DNA of 46,614 nt from CBDUZS01 sp965371785 (GTDB lineage Bacteria; Fermentibacterota; Fermentibacteria; Fermentibacterales; JCC-6). The stretch covers positions 1 to 46,614 of the forward strand of contig CBDUZS010000014.1 of assembly GCA_965371785.1 (NCBI GenBank), in the 5' to 3' direction. The position numbers were made by a program, and so were the translations under genes. This document shows, one piece after another, positions 1 through 7,989 of the stretch. The stretch's first letter is position 1, and each line of letters starts with the position of its first letter. The notes beneath the pieces were generated by a model that did no database searches, was not told where the DNA came from, and saw nothing but the letters and a program-made list of their open reading frames with translations.

Positions 1-672
1 ATTTATGCTGCTGATATGGATGGTGATGGTGATATGGATGTACTTGGTGCTGCCGAGGGAGATGACAACATCACCTGGTGGGACCTTACAGGACATGAAC
101 CTGCTGGTTCGCTGGAATCGAGCATTCTCGATACAGATACGGAGCCAACCTGGGATTACTTCGAATGGTCATCTAACACTCCGTCTGGTACTTCAGTTTC
201 TTTCCAGGTAAGGGCATCGAACAATTACACCAACTTGGGAGCCTGGTCTGATACACTGACTTCAGCATGTATGCTGACAGGTATCCTGAACGATGGTGAC
301 AGGTACGTGCAGTACAGGGCGATTCTTAACACACCCGATCCTGATGTAACCCCCATACTCAACGACGTGATGATAACCTGGGACCCGCAAGGTGTAGAGG
401 TTGAGCCACAGGTTACGGAATATCTACTGTTCGGAGCTGAACCCAATCCTTCCCGTGGAGCTAGCAGTATTTGTTTCGCAGTCCCTGAGATGTCCCCGGT
501 AGAGTTCTCGATCTACGACCTCACTGGGCGTCTCTTGGTTGAAACAGCTCAGGATGAGTACGTGGCTGGATATCACTATGTGCAGCTTGAAGAGCTAGCT
601 CCAGGTATCTACTTCTGCCGAATGGTTGCAGGAGAATTCACGGCGATACAGAGATTCGTGGTGATCGAGTAG
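1..672 (+). CDS. FG-GAP propeller protein with type IX sorting domain (5' end off window)
   Basis: The frame is open from base 1, so the gene begins before the window. The visible part starts inside an FG-GAP/VCBS repeat (VYAAD-like strand, then the acidic DMDGDGDMD calcium loop). A beta-sandwich follows (about residues 45-135), then a C-terminal sorting domain with the typical PNP opening, a DLTGR strand, PGIYFCRM and the terminal QRFVVIE. In the FCB group such FlgD-like ends direct export by the type IX system and are usually cleaved. The last ~165 residues are clearly paralogous to those of the gene at 5804-7654. Its stop is followed after exactly 35 bases by repeat A, as in two other places. 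Likely a cell-surface or secreted protein; the ligand is unknown. Confidence 0.88.
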   Translation: MYAADMDGDGDMDVLGAAEGDDNITWWDLTGHEPAGSLESSILDTDTEPTWDYFEWSSNTPSGTSVSFQVRASNNYTNLGAWSDTLTSACMLTGILNDGDRYVQYRAILNTPDPDVTPILNDVMITWDPQGVEVEPQVTEYLLFGAEPNPSRGASSICFAVPEMSPVEFSIYDLTGRLLVETAQDEYVAGYHYVQLEELAPGIYFCRMVAGEFTAIQRFVVIE

Positions 673-707
673 AAGTAGAGTTTAGAGCTGCAATCCACAC
701 CACAAAC

Positions 708-738
708 GGGTTCCAACTCGAACTTAGAAGGCCCGCCA
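708..738 (+). repeat. Repeat A, copy 1
   Basis: About 31 bp, starting GGGTTCCAACTCGAACTT and ending GGCCCGCCA. The first 18 bases can form an imperfect stem (GGGTTC with GAACTT/GAACTC) around a 6-base loop. Other copies lie at 4344, 7690 and 9381 in the same orientation. It lies between the stop of the plus-strand FG-GAP gene and the stop of the minus-strand gene that ends at 772. There is no T-run on either side, so it does not look like a simple terminator. Confidence 0.85.
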
Positions 739-771
739 GCTACAAATAGAATCTTACTCAGGATAGACCAT

Positions 772-2793
772 TTATCGAGATATGTAGATAGGAGTTTCTC
801 CTCGCCAAGGATGACCAATCAGTGTATACGGGAACTGATAGGTGAACCTAACCTCCTTCAGTACCGGTCCTGCCCGCCAAGGTATGCTTTCCAGTGTGGC
901 CATGTACTGGTAGAAATACTCTCCATCTCTAAGAAGACACGAGATATCAGATGGAGTGGTAATCGGTTCTGACCATTCCCCGAGGGAGAAAGGCGAACTG
1001 CCGGTTCGGATCCTGAATTCGACCGAACCCTGGCTTTCTTGTTCTGTATCCCAGTCAATCTGCAGATTCTCAGGAGCACCTTCGAAAACCATAAGAGATG
1101 AATAGAGTACTCCTCTGCGAAGTTCAGGATTACGGCCCCAGATCCTAGTCTCATGTGGTGCATCTGCCTCACAATAGTAGACTAGACCGGCGATTTCCAT
1201 TTCTGGATCGCTGTCGCACTGGATCAGGAGGGGGGACTCGACATCGAAACAGTCCGAATCTACAATGTGTTCTTCCCATTCGTTCCCGAATCCATCGACA
1301 TTTTCGATCCAGCAGACACCCCCCTGTCCACAGGCGATGATGTCCGAATCACCGTCTCCATCGAAGTCCTCGGAAATACAGACATCAGCGCTGTTTGAGG
1401 TTATGGGCAATATCGTATACCAGCCCCACTCATAAGGCCTGTCACTGGTGTTCAGGTAATACCTGATCTTGTAGTCCTCGCTACCGCAGATGAGGTCCAG
1501 ACGCCCGTCCTGATTCAAGTCGGCTGTATCGACGTACGGGGTGAAATGTCCATCGAAGGCCAGGCGTCTCGAACCGGAAGCCTCTTCGATGCCCTGCTGT
1601 GTATTCTGACCCCAGATTCCACGGTAAGTGATTAGTTCTGGCCTCTCATTGCCGACTATGTCTACGTATGTCCCGAGGGGGGCGCCGTATCGTGTGTGCC
1701 CCTCGTTATCGTATAAAAGGATTCTGTCTGGATAGACCGTTCTGGTCAGGGAGTCATCTTCCGCAGAAAGAACATGACCGTCGATAATTGTTTGCCCGGA
1801 CGAGTTCGACCGTGTGGTGCTCATCACCAGGTCAATGAAGCCATCAGCATCGAGATCACCGTAGCATAACCTGCAGCACTCCTCGCTCAGGATTCTCGAG
1901 GTCCATACACCTGTACCACCTTCTCTATCGAAAAGTATCACTCGGTGTCCAACACCAAGAGAGGGCATCCAGCTACATGTGATTATTTCGGTCAGTCCAT
2001 CCTGATCGATGTCATCGACTACCAGCCTCCACAATTCACTGCACCCGAATTCACTACCCAGGTCAACGAGTTCCCATTGTCCCGAATAACCTTCCCCACC
2101 TCTGAGAACGTAAATTTCGTCACTCCGCCTGTTCTGATAGTTCGAGCGGATTCCGATCAAATCCAGGGCACCATCACCATCGAAATCATCTCTGAACAGA
2201 CGTGTCATACCTTGAGAACAGGTAGCATCGGTGGACGAAAGAACGATTGAGCCAGGCTGTGACAGCCAGTCTATTCCATGAGACGAAGCGAAGTTGTCTC
2301 CGAACTCCCATTCCTGACTCCAGGAGTTCCATCTAGAGATGGCATTCCAGTTGGTCTGAAACGATACGGATGTTAGAAGAGAATCCCTGATCTCTGGTTC
2401 AGGATAGTACGATTTGGCTTCTGCGATAAAATTGACTTTCATATCCGAGCTGAGGTGTTCAGAAACAGACCAACCAGGATAGCCTGTGGCATATAAATCG
2501 TAATCTCCCTCGACTGCCCGTTCGATTCCAGCTCTAGTTCTCCAGCTCAAGATCTGTATCCGGTAGTCTCCTTCGTCCAGGTTTTCGAAAGCATAACTTC
2601 CATCGCTGTAATCGATACCAGCCAGACGAATTCCCCCGGACTCAGTCTCTCGTATGAGATAAATTTGTCTTCCGTACAGCGGAGTCCCATCCGAGTAAGT
2701 GACAGTCCCGGTTATCGAGAACGCACTGGAAATGCTTGCTGCGATGCAAAGGAGTATGAAAAGCATCTCCCTTGTTTTGCTGTATATATGCAT
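772..2793 (-). CDS. Secreted FG-GAP/VCBS repeat protein without sorting domain
   Basis: 673 residues. An N-terminal signal peptide (hydrophobic run LFILLCIAASISSAFS) is followed by a carboxypeptidase-regulatory-like beta domain (GTVTYSDGTPLYGRQIYLI, residues ~27-80). Then come several FG-GAP-like calcium loops (DDFDGDGALD, DDIDQDGLTE, GDLDADGFID, ADLNQDGRLD, EDFDGDGDSD), which suggest a beta-propeller. The C-terminal ~90 residues resemble the beta-sandwich that precedes the sorting domain in the neighbouring FG-GAP genes, but this protein stops where that domain would begin. The start at 2793 is preceded by AGGAAG at a good distance. Either it leaves the cell by another route or the sorting domain was lost. 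The function is unknown. Confidence 0.85.
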   Translation of the reverse strand: MHIYSKTREMLFILLCIAASISSAFSITGTVTYSDGTPLYGRQIYLIRETESGGIRLAGIDYSDGSYAFENLDEGDYRIQILSWRTRAGIERAVEGDYDLYATGYPGWSVSEHLSSDMKVNFIAEAKSYYPEPEIRDSLLTSVSFQTNWNAISRWNSWSQEWEFGDNFASSHGIDWLSQPGSIVLSSTDATCSQGMTRLFRDDFDGDGALDLIGIRSNYQNRRSDEIYVLRGGEGYSGQWELVDLGSEFGCSELWRLVVDDIDQDGLTEIITCSWMPSLGVGHRVILFDREGGTGVWTSRILSEECCRLCYGDLDADGFIDLVMSTTRSNSSGQTIIDGHVLSAEDDSLTRTVYPDRILLYDNEGHTRYGAPLGTYVDIVGNERPELITYRGIWGQNTQQGIEEASGSRRLAFDGHFTPYVDTADLNQDGRLDLICGSEDYKIRYYLNTSDRPYEWGWYTILPITSNSADVCISEDFDGDGDSDIIACGQGGVCWIENVDGFGNEWEEHIVDSDCFDVESPLLIQCDSDPEMEIAGLVYYCEADAPHETRIWGRNPELRRGVLYSSLMVFEGAPENLQIDWDTEQESQGSVEFRIRTGSSPFSLGEWSEPITTPSDISCLLRDGEYFYQYMATLESIPWRAGPVLKEVRFTYQFPYTLIGHPWRGETPIYISR

Positions 2794-2947
2794 CTAAGCC
2801 GCTTCCTGTACTACTGAATAACGGAAATTCATGTCCAGGTCTGGTCTGAATATATGCTTTCCATAAGCGAAGCTAGATGTATCATCAGCAAGCAGTACAC
2901 AGGATCTCAGAAATCTGTTTGATTACTTTACTTTTGTCATCAGAAGC

Positions 2948-2998
2948 TTCAACGAAGAAAGTTCGATAATCGATCAAGATACCCCGCCAGACTTAAAT
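2948..2998 (+). repeat. Repeat B, copy 1
   Basis: The core at 2961-2998 contains the inverted repeat TCGATAATCGA and ends CCCCGCCAGACTTAAAT. The preceding 13-14 bases (TTCAACGAAGAAAG) are shared with the copy at 11049. The ending CCCGCCAGACTTAAAT is also shared with the long form of repeat A at 7690, so A and B appear related. The copy lies 21 bp beyond the stop of the Fic gene. Confidence 0.85.
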
Positions 2999-3010
2999 TT
3001 CTCACTCGTA

Positions 3011-4174
3011 TCATCCAGCCGGAGCGGATCCTGGGTCTATTATCTCGATGATACCATGGGCTGCATACACTCGGTTACGCTTTTGTCCGGTGATTTCTTC
3101 GAGTATGCCTGCATCGATTAGTTTCTCGATATTCAGCTGGGTTGATCGTTGCGTTATTCCCAACCTTCTGGATGTTGATGGATTGGAGATCGCAGGGAAT
3201 TCGAAGAGGTGATCAACCATCTGGAGCAGTAATGCAGAGGCTCTTGCTTCCTGTAATCTGTCCCGATACGTTCGCCACAGGTTGAGGAGCCGATCTGACT
3301 TATCTATAGCGTCTCTCGACTGTACTTCAACAGCATTGAGGAAGAACATTACCCACGTTGCCCATGATCCTTTCCTGCTTACATCAAGAAGCAGATCATA
3401 GTACTCGCTCCTGTTCCGTTCGAAGTAAGCACTGAGGTACAACAATGGCTGTGGCAGAAGACTGTCCGCCACTAGCTGCAAAACAGACAGGAGTCTTCCG
3501 ATACGTCCGTTCCCGTCCAGGAAGGGATGTATGGCTTCGAACTGGTAATGGATCATTGCCAGCCTTATGAGTGGAGGGGTTTCTGTTTCGGAATTGAGGT
3601 AGCTTTCGAGGTCATTTAGAGCCTTCATCATGTCACTCACGGGAGGGGGAACATAGGTAGCGTCCATCAGTGAGTATCCCGGAGGTCCAATCCAGTTCTG
3701 GGAGCGCCTGAATTCGCCAGGCGTGCTTCTGTTACCTCTGACTCCTTCCATCAGTATTGCATGTATCTCCCTGATCAAGCGCAGTGACAGCGGTAGCTCT
3801 TCAATCCTGGACAGCCCGTACTCCATTGCTCTCACATAGTTCGCCACTTCTCTGACATCAGGGGATCGGCTTTCCGTAACACTGGCTGCTTCGAAGTAGA
3901 GAAGATCAGAGAAGGATGCCTGTGTCCCTTCGATTCTGCTGGATAGTACTGCTTCCTGTCTCATGAAAGGTCCGATGAGCAGATGCGGATTAGGTAGAGT
4001 TCGCGCAATGCCAGCTAGTTCACTGAGAGCTCTGTCTGCACTGGACAGACTTCGTACCAGCTGCATGTCCAGCCTTATCGAAGGTTCCAGCGGCATTGGC
4101 ACGAATGCCCAGTAATCCTGGGACGTCTTGATGAGTTTGCCACTGGGATGCTCGATGAACTCAGATATCTGCAC
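3011..4174 (-). CDS. Fic-family AMPylase with self-inhibitory motif and C-terminal winged helix
   Basis: 387 residues. The Fic signature HPFLDGNGRIGR lies near residue 215 and carries the catalytic His and the nucleotide-binding residues. These enzymes usually transfer AMP from ATP to Ser/Thr/Tyr hydroxyls of target proteins. The N-terminal part is the Fic_N type and includes SSRIEG near residue 78, which matches the [S/T]xxxE[G/N] inhibitory helix of class II Fic proteins, so the enzyme is probably auto-inhibited. The C-terminus (about 305-375) looks like a winged-helix domain (LGITQRSTQLNIEKLIDAGIL). The start is GTG with GGAGG 8 bases upstream. It is a single-gene unit in the repeat-bounded island; a regulatory or phage-related role is possible, but the target is unknown. 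Confidence 0.93.
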   Translation of the reverse strand: MQISEFIEHPSGKLIKTSQDYWAFVPMPLEPSIRLDMQLVRSLSSADRALSELAGIARTLPNPHLLIGPFMRQEAVLSSRIEGTQASFSDLLYFEAASVTESRSPDVREVANYVRAMEYGLSRIEELPLSLRLIREIHAILMEGVRGNRSTPGEFRRSQNWIGPPGYSLMDATYVPPPVSDMMKALNDLESYLNSETETPPLIRLAMIHYQFEAIHPFLDGNGRIGRLLSVLQLVADSLLPQPLLYLSAYFERNRSEYYDLLLDVSRKGSWATWVMFFLNAVEVQSRDAIDKSDRLLNLWRTYRDRLQEARASALLLQMVDHLFEFPAISNPSTSRRLGITQRSTQLNIEKLIDAGILEEITGQKRNRVYAAHGIIEIIDPGSAPAG

Positions 4175-4343
4175 TTGCTATACCTCCGTACCATAGGCGA
4201 ATCCTTATTATACTTTTACCCAGCTATGTATAGCACGATACCGCTGAACGGTAAAGACCAAAGGCGATCTGCTTGACTATTCTGCACACGTGTGCTGACT
4301 GCTGAATTCCCTCAAGCATATTGACCTCATGTAGAACAGGAAG

Positions 4344-4374
4344 GGGTTCCAACTCGAACTCAGAAGGCCCGCCA
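4344..4374 (+). repeat. Repeat A, copy 2 (orphan copy)
   Basis: Begins GGGTTCCAACTCGAACTC and ends GGCCCGCCA, nearly identical to the copies at 708 and 9381. Unlike those, it is not preceded by a trace of an FG-GAP gene tail, so the 31 bp themselves appear to be the repeated unit. It ends 20 bp from the stop of the HEPN gene. Confidence 0.85.
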
Positions 4375-4394
4375 TGAAGCCCGAACAAGAGAGA

Positions 4395-4832
4395 CTAAAA
4401 CAGTTCCGGGTGAACTCTATTAAGCCAGTCTTTGACAGTGGTTCTGAATCCACTGAGAAACGAAAGTAATTCCTTAACGTTTTCTTCGGTCACGCCTCCG
4501 ATATAGTCATACTCGATGGTGTTCCGGAGTAGGCGGCAAGTATTGAGATAGGCGGCTCGGTCGGACCACTCCTCACCAAGGATCAGTGGAAGCGACATGA
4601 TCGTTCTGAAGTGATGGGAACCATGAGCAGGTCTGTAGCCCTCGGCTCTAAGCAGGATCGTACAAAGCTTAAGCGCTGCGTTGTAGGCTATTCCGAATTG
4701 CCAGTCGACTGAGATCGATCCTGAGGCATCCGAAACATCACGATCCGCGATGGCAAGGAGATTTCCGATCTCTTCTCTACTAGAGGACTCGACTGCCAGC
4801 CAGCCGTTACTTTCCCATTGTTTCAAACTCAT
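4395..4832 (-). CDS. HEPN-domain toxin of HEPN/MNT pair
   Basis: 145 residues, predicted all-helical. The pattern (QFGIAYNAALKLCTILLRAEGYRP, then RLLRNTIEYDYIG near residue 105) fits the HEPN proteins that pair with minimal nucleotidyltransferases. The RN...Y segment sits where the R-x4-6-H RNase motif lies in active HEPN toxins; here the last position is Tyr rather than His, as often seen in MNT-associated members. It starts inside the upstream nucleotidyltransferase gene (26-base overlap), indicating coupled translation. The likely role is a toxin kept inactive by AMPylation by its partner, as shown for related HEPN/MNT modules. Confidence 0.85.
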   Translation of the reverse strand: MSLKQWESNGWLAVESSSREEIGNLLAIADRDVSDASGSISVDWQFGIAYNAALKLCTILLRAEGYRPAHGSHHFRTIMSLPLILGEEWSDRAAYLNTCRLLRNTIEYDYIGGVTEENVKELLSFLSGFRTTVKDWLNRVHPELF

Positions 4833-5394
4833 CTTTGTCCCCGATTACGAATAGCCTCGGGCCCTTCAGGACATTCACAGCAAAATGGTCCTGGTTCTCA
4901 ACTCTCTTCCTGTACTCTGACTTCGACATGACATGTGGATTGATCTCCCGGCCTATAACCTCAGGCAGACCAGCAAGCAGTCCCGCCAAGTCCCTCAGTC
5001 CGATGTCCCCGATCACCATCAGGTCTACATCGCTTGAAGAGGACTCGTTTCCTCTCGCAATAGATCCGAAGACGAAGGCGAAATCGATCGAGTGGTCATG
5101 CAGTACGCTATTCAGGACATCAACCAGCCCTGATGTTTTCAAGACCAGATTATGGATGACCGGGAACAGCGGGTGCTCCTGATCGGCGCTGTAGTAGAGC
5201 CTGTTCCCCTCTCTTCTAGGTATGACAAGAGACAGCCTGCCCAGTTTGACAAGCTCCTGTCTGACCGTAGCCTCGCTACAGCCAGATCTTCGTGCAACTT
5301 CCCTGATGTGCAGCTCCTGTCTGCTCAAGCCAAACAGAAGCCTGAACACCTCAGCACGGGTTCTCGAGGAAAGCAACTCTGATAGCGTGTTCAT
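4807..5394 (-). CDS. MNT nucleotidyltransferase antitoxin with N-terminal winged helix
   Basis: 195 residues. Residues 1-75 form a winged-helix DNA-binding domain (LHIREVARRSGCSEATVRQELVKL). Residues ~100-150 carry the polymerase-beta-like nucleotidyltransferase motif FVFGSIARGNESSSSDVDL, with the GS and DxD metal-binding residues intact. It precedes and overlaps the HEPN gene, the usual antitoxin-first order. The fused DNA-binding domain suggests that the antitoxin represses its own promoter. Direct repeats suitable as an operator lie just upstream (5395-5423). Confidence 0.9.
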   Translation of the reverse strand: MNTLSELLSSRTRAEVFRLLFGLSRQELHIREVARRSGCSEATVRQELVKLGRLSLVIPRREGNRLYYSADQEHPLFPVIHNLVLKTSGLVDVLNSVLHDHSIDFAFVFGSIARGNESSSSDVDLMVIGDIGLRDLAGLLAGLPEVIGREINPHVMSKSEYRKRVENQDHFAVNVLKGPRLFVIGDKDEFETMGK

Positions 5395-5423
5395 TATGCG
5401 TGTATATACCTCGCATATGCGTG
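5395..5423. promoter_or_regulatory. Putative operator/promoter of the HEPN/MNT operon
   Basis: TATGCGTG occurs at 5395-5402 and again at 5416-5423, 21 bp apart (two helical turns). The palindromic AT-rich GTATATAC lies between them and could hold the -10 region. The segment touches the start codon of the MNT gene. Autorepression through the MNT winged helix is an inference. Confidence 0.45.
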
Positions 5424-5554
5424 GTATGTCAACGCAATATCAGTCCGGTCATCCGTACATGCTGGTCTGTAATGATACAACGAACATTGCAGGGATGAGT
5501 TATATGACGATTCCAAAGACGTCTGATAGGTGCTCTGAGTGTTCTTCGAGTTGA

Positions 5555-5592
5555 GTTCGATAATCGATCAAGATACCCCGCCAGACTTAAAT
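5555..5592 (+). repeat. Repeat B, copy 2
   Basis: 38 bp, identical over its length to the core of the 2961 copy, including TCGATAATCGA and the ending CCCCGCCAGACTTAAAT. It lacks the TTCAACGAAGAAAG extension. It lies between the divergent MNT and FG-GAP genes. In the 5395-5803 gap I see otherwise only the MNT operator and the leader of the FG-GAP gene. Confidence 0.85.
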
Positions 5593-5803
5593 CTGAACTA
5601 AATACCCTCCTTGTCTAGTATGCTTCTATCTGTTCTATTGTGTTTCCATTGACATATATCTGAGATTCACATATCTGAATCTTACACACCAAGTAACTAA
5701 GTGGGTCCGGTAAGGGGCGTACTTGACATGCGTTGCCACAATTCACCTGACGTACATGCAATTGTATTCTCCTTCCGGACCAATGGGTTGGAGGAGGAAA
5801 GTG

Positions 5804-7654
5804 ATGCGCTCGAGAAGTGTTGTCTTTGCCATTTTGCTGTTTGTGCTTGCACCACTTGAAGCTTATGCCGATTCCGCTACCCAGGCCGACTGGTCCGGCG
5901 GAGACGGAGTTCCGGGCCCTGTTACTGACTGGGGTGACTGCTACAATGTTTCCAGCCAGATTGACAGCACCGGAGGTATGCTGCAGTTGATGACAACCAT
6001 CCTTACCCCTCCAGTGCAGCATCTTGTAGCCAATTACTTTTCATCTGCAACTTCAGTCTATGCTGCCGATGTTGATGGTGACGGTGATATGGATGTGCTG
6101 GGTGCTGGCAACGATGACATCGCCTGGTGGGAGAACACCGATGGAGCGGGTACCGTATGGACCGAGCACACAGTAGACGGTGACTTTTATGAGGCCTACT
6201 CTGTCTACGCTGCCGATGTTGATGGTGACGGTGATATGGATGTGCTGGGAGCTGCTTACGATGTCTGGTCGAAAACCGCTAACGATGACGTCGCCTGGTG
6301 GGAGAACCTAAATGGGTCGGGTACCGTATGGACCGAGCACACAATAGACAACCCCAATGGCGGTGCAGTTTCAGTCTATGCTGCTGATATTGATGGTGAC
6401 GGTGACATTGATGTTCTGGCAGCCGCGTATAATATCAATGATATCATCTGGTGGGAGAACACCGATGGAGCTGGTACCGCATGGACCGAGCACGTATTAG
6501 ACGGTGACTTTGGGGGTGCATGGTCAGTATATGCCGCCGATGTTGATGATGACGGTGATATGGATGTGCTGGGAGCTGCTGGGGTCAACGATGTCATCAC
6601 CTGGTGGGAGAACACCGATGGAGCGGGCACCGTATGGACCCAACACATAGTATGCGTTGGCTTTGATGGTGCAACTTCAGTCTATACTGCCGATGTTGAT
6701 GGTGACGGTGATATGGATGTGCTGGGAACTGCTTACAAGGCCGATGACATCACCTGGTGGGAGAATATTGATGGCGCCGGTACCGCATGGACCGAGCACC
6801 TGGTCGATGGCAACTTCGATGGTGCAGAATCAGTCTGTGCTGCCGATATTGATGGTGACGGCGATATGGATATACAGGGCGCCGCTCGGTATGCTGATGA
6901 CATCACCTGGTGGGAGAACACCGATGGGGCGGGAACCGCATGGGCCGAGCACATAATAGACGGTAACTTTGATACTGCATTATCAGTGTATGCCGCAGAC
7001 GTTGATGGTGACGGTGATGTGGATGTGCTGGGAGCTGCCTGGCAACTTGATGACATCACCTGGTGGGATGTAATCGGATATGATCATGGTTCACTGGAAT
7101 CGAGCTGGCTCTACCTTGGCAATGACCCTGACTGGGGAGCAATCGATTGGAACTGCGAAGAACCACCAGGCACAGCTGTAGGATTCCAAGTTCGAGCCAC
7201 CGACGATATGGGATCACCTGGAAGCTGGTCGGATACGCTGTTCACACCAGGTAGCCTGGAGGGGCTTCTCAGCGATTACGACAGTTATCTTCAGTACAGG
7301 GCAGTGCTTGAAACAGGCGATCCATACGCCACTCCTTCTCTTGACGATGTAACCATATCCTGGAACCCCCTTAGCATTGAGGATGAGCAGCATACTTCGG
7401 AGTACATGCTCCTGGGGACACAACCTAATCCGTCCTTTCGTGCAGCGAGCATTGGCTTCGCAGTTCCAGAGATGGCCCTGGTTGAACTCTTAGTCTTCGA
7501 TCTGACAGGACATCTCGTATCAACCACAGATCAAGAAGAGTACTCACAGGGAGTTCATCAGGTTCAGCTTGAAGAACTTACTCCAGGGATCTACTTCTGT
7601 CGGATGGTTTCTGGGGGGTTCACGGCAACGCAGAGATTCGTGGTGATCGAGTAG
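5804..7654 (+). CDS. Secreted seven-repeat FG-GAP propeller with type IX sorting domain
   Basis: 616 residues from the ATG at 5804, chosen because GGAGGAGG precedes it and a clean signal peptide begins there (SVVFAILLFVLAPLEAYA). Residues ~85-430 hold seven near-identical repeats of about 50 residues, each with a VYAADVDGDGDMDVLG calcium loop and a WWENTDG strand. Seven blades would close one beta-propeller. A beta-sandwich (about 430-525) and a FlgD-like sorting domain (PNPSFRAASIGFAVPE to QRFVVIE) follow. It is paralogous to the gene ending at 672. It is a plausible surface adhesin or calcium-dependent binding protein; the partner is unknown. The high DNA identity between repeats suggests recent expansion. 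Confidence 0.92.
   Translation: MRSRSVVFAILLFVLAPLEAYADSATQADWSGGDGVPGPVTDWGDCYNVSSQIDSTGGMLQLMTTILTPPVQHLVANYFSSATSVYAADVDGDGDMDVLGAGNDDIAWWENTDGAGTVWTEHTVDGDFYEAYSVYAADVDGDGDMDVLGAAYDVWSKTANDDVAWWENLNGSGTVWTEHTIDNPNGGAVSVYAADIDGDGDIDVLAAAYNINDIIWWENTDGAGTAWTEHVLDGDFGGAWSVYAADVDDDGDMDVLGAAGVNDVITWWENTDGAGTVWTQHIVCVGFDGATSVYTADVDGDGDMDVLGTAYKADDITWWENIDGAGTAWTEHLVDGNFDGAESVCAADIDGDGDMDIQGAARYADDITWWENTDGAGTAWAEHIIDGNFDTALSVYAADVDGDGDVDVLGAAWQLDDITWWDVIGYDHGSLESSWLYLGNDPDWGAIDWNCEEPPGTAVGFQVRATDDMGSPGSWSDTLFTPGSLEGLLSDYDSYLQYRAVLETGDPYATPSLDDVTISWNPLSIEDEQHTSEYMLLGTQPNPSFRAASIGFAVPEMALVELLVFDLTGHLVSTTDQEEYSQGVHQVQLEELTPGIYFCRMVSGGFTATQRFVVIE
6052..7040 (+). repeat. Seven tandem FG-GAP coding repeats of about 150 bp
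   Basis: The segment encoding VYAADVDGDGDMDVLG recurs at about 6052, 6201, 6370, 6526, 6679, 6829 and 6982, with spacings of 149-169 bp. Units differ mainly in the linker. The similarity at DNA level makes slippage or unequal crossing-over, and thus change in blade number, likely. Confidence 0.85.
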
Positions 7655-7689
7655 GAGCTGATCTTAAAGCTGACATCCAGTTCGCAAAA

Positions 7690-7731
7690 GGGTTCCAACT
7701 AGAGCTTAGAAAGCCCGCCAGACTTAAATCT
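7690..7731 (+). repeat. Repeat A, copy 3, extended form
   Basis: This is the most diverged A copy (AACTAGAGCTTAGAAAG in the middle), but it carries the extension GACTTAAATCT after CCCGCCA. That extension is otherwise seen only in repeat B, so this copy links the two families. It starts exactly 35 bases after the stop codon at 7654. Confidence 0.85.
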
Positions 7732-7750
7732 CATTAAATGTTTGAGTTAG

Positions 7751-7989
7751 CTACTCTATCTCAGGTGTGATTTTCACGATCATGATGTGGTCCAGATTCC
7801 CGTAGATGATCCTCGAACCATCTGAACTGATTACATGTGGGGCATCTTTATTGAACCAGGTAAAACTTCGCTCGTAATATCCTGTTTCTGGATCTGGATC
7901 ACCTGGAGTCATGAATGTGCCTGAAAACCAGATCAAGTCACCTGTATTGTCCAGCAGGCTCCACTTTCGAAACAGGCTTCTCCAGGTGT
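7751..7989 (-). pseudogene. 3' remnant of a beta-propeller (WD40-like) gene
   Basis: An open minus-strand frame of about 79 codons ends at 7751 (HVISSDGSRIIYGNL, then IVKITPEIE). It has no plausible start with a ribosome site near the 5' end. Upstream it runs directly into the stop of the ATPase gene at 7990. The SSDGSRIIY strand is typical of WD40-like/TolB-type propeller blades. I read it as the C-terminal end of a gene truncated when the ATPase unit came next to it. A short real protein from the internal ATG at 7936 is possible but less likely. Confidence 0.5.

Noticed and set aside
1..672. FG-GAP tandem DNA repeats as a CRISPR or minisatellite
   Set aside because: The repeats are in frame and encode calcium-binding propeller blades; unit length and content are explained by the protein.
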